Positions 6,087-6,448 of a stretch of 6,448 nt of DNA are shown here, one piece after another (within the stretch, counting starts at the first letter, position 1; every line of letters starts with the position of its first letter). The notes below the pieces were generated by a model. It was not told the DNA's origin, did no database searches, and worked only from the letters and a program-made list of their open reading frames with translations. The stretch is from Chloroflexota bacterium (GTDB taxonomy: Bacteria > Chloroflexota > Dehalococcoidia > UBA2979), in assembly GCA_016875695.1 (NCBI GenBank), contig VGPB01000113.1, positions 1 to 6,448 of the forward strand, read 5' to 3'. A program made the translations under genes and the position numbers.

Positions 6087-6448
6087 CTACGCCCGCCTCG
6101 GCACGTCGAGCGGGCCCGCGCCCCAGCCCTCGACCGCCCGCTCGATCGCCGCGGCCAGGCCCTCCAGGTCGGCCCCCGGCCACCACGCGATGCGCGGGTC
6201 GGCCGGCGCGAACCAGGCGTGCTGCATGCGGATGAGCCGATGCGTCGCGATGCGCGTGCACGCGACCGCCGTCGCCATGTCCCATTCGCCGCCCACCGCC
6301 CGCGCCGCCTCGGCGTAGCCAATGCTGCGCAGCGCCGGCAGCTCCGCCGGGTAGCGCGCCAGCAGCCCACGCGCCTCCTCGACGAGCCCCGCGGCGTACA
6401 TGCGTTCCACCCGCGCGTCCGCGCGCGCGTGCAGCTCGGCGCGCGGCC
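6087..6448 (-). CDS. miaA: tRNA dimethylallyltransferase, C-terminal part (5' end outside window)
   Basis: MiaA transfers a dimethylallyl group to N6 of A37 in tRNAs reading UNN codons, strengthening codon-anticodon pairing. Only the last 119 or so residues are present. They include PRAELHARADARVERMYAAGL, matching the family pattern R-x-EL-x-x-R-x-D-x-R-V-x-x-M-x-x-x-GL, then LRSIGYAEAARAVGG and a C-terminal RIATHRLIRMQHAWF followed by PRIAWWPG. The last motif corresponds to the common TRRYAKRQLTWF, keeping Thr, one Arg, Gln and WF but losing the usual central Lys; MiaA proteins vary here. The P-loop and isopentenyl-pyrophosphate-binding residues lie beyond the edge. A GTG at 6410 that could be read as a start is internal. 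The gene is the first visible member of the operon with dapF. Confidence 0.88.
   Translation of the reverse strand, partial: PRAELHARADARVERMYAAGLVEEARGLLARYPAELPALRSIGYAEAARAVGGEWDMATAVACTRIATHRLIRMQHAWFAPADPRIAWWPGADLEGLAAAIERAVEGWGAGPLDVPRRA

Overview
The window is very G+C-rich (about 70% by eye) and gene-dense. It reads as ordinary bacterial chromosome carrying mostly housekeeping genes. A DapL-type LL-diaminopimelate aminotransferase lies close to dapF, miaA and hflX. From memory, this grouping is typical of Chloroflexota (Dehalococcoidia and relatives), so a high-GC Chloroflexota member is my best guess. No marker gene here proves it.

Layout, left to right. (1) Positions 1-347, plus strand: the C-terminal end of a class I SAM-dependent methyltransferase with a THUMP-like tail. 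(2) Positions 348-487: a convergent gap holding copy A of a hairpin-rich intergenic repeat. (3) Positions 488-1723, minus strand: hflX, a ribosome-associated GTPase. (4) Positions 1724-1952: a divergent gap with one weak promoter candidate. (5) Positions 1953-2461, plus strand: a small predicted lipoprotein whose reading frame is broken at a C6 tract. (6) Positions 2462-2572: a second convergent gap, filled by copy B of the same repeat. (7) Positions 2573 to the right edge, minus strand: a compact operon transcribed miaA (partial) - dapF - GNAT acetyltransferase - cupin - dapL. Its junctions are 9 bp, a 4-base ATGA overlap, about 19 bp and 4 bp, so co-transcription and translational coupling are likely.

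The operon encodes two consecutive steps of the aminotransferase route to lysine and peptidoglycan. DapL makes LL-diaminopimelate and DapF epimerises it to meso-diaminopimelate. Two genes of unknown substrate, a two-part GNAT protein and a single-domain cupin, lie between them. MiaA modifies tRNA and HflX rescues or splits ribosomes, so the rest of the neighbourhood is translation-related.

I found no mobile element, CRISPR array, tRNA or rRNA, and no convincing new multi-gene system. The best leads are the paired intergenic repeat, whose hairpin shows a compensatory base-pair change, the frameshifted lipoprotein, and the two uncharacterised genes inside the dap operon.
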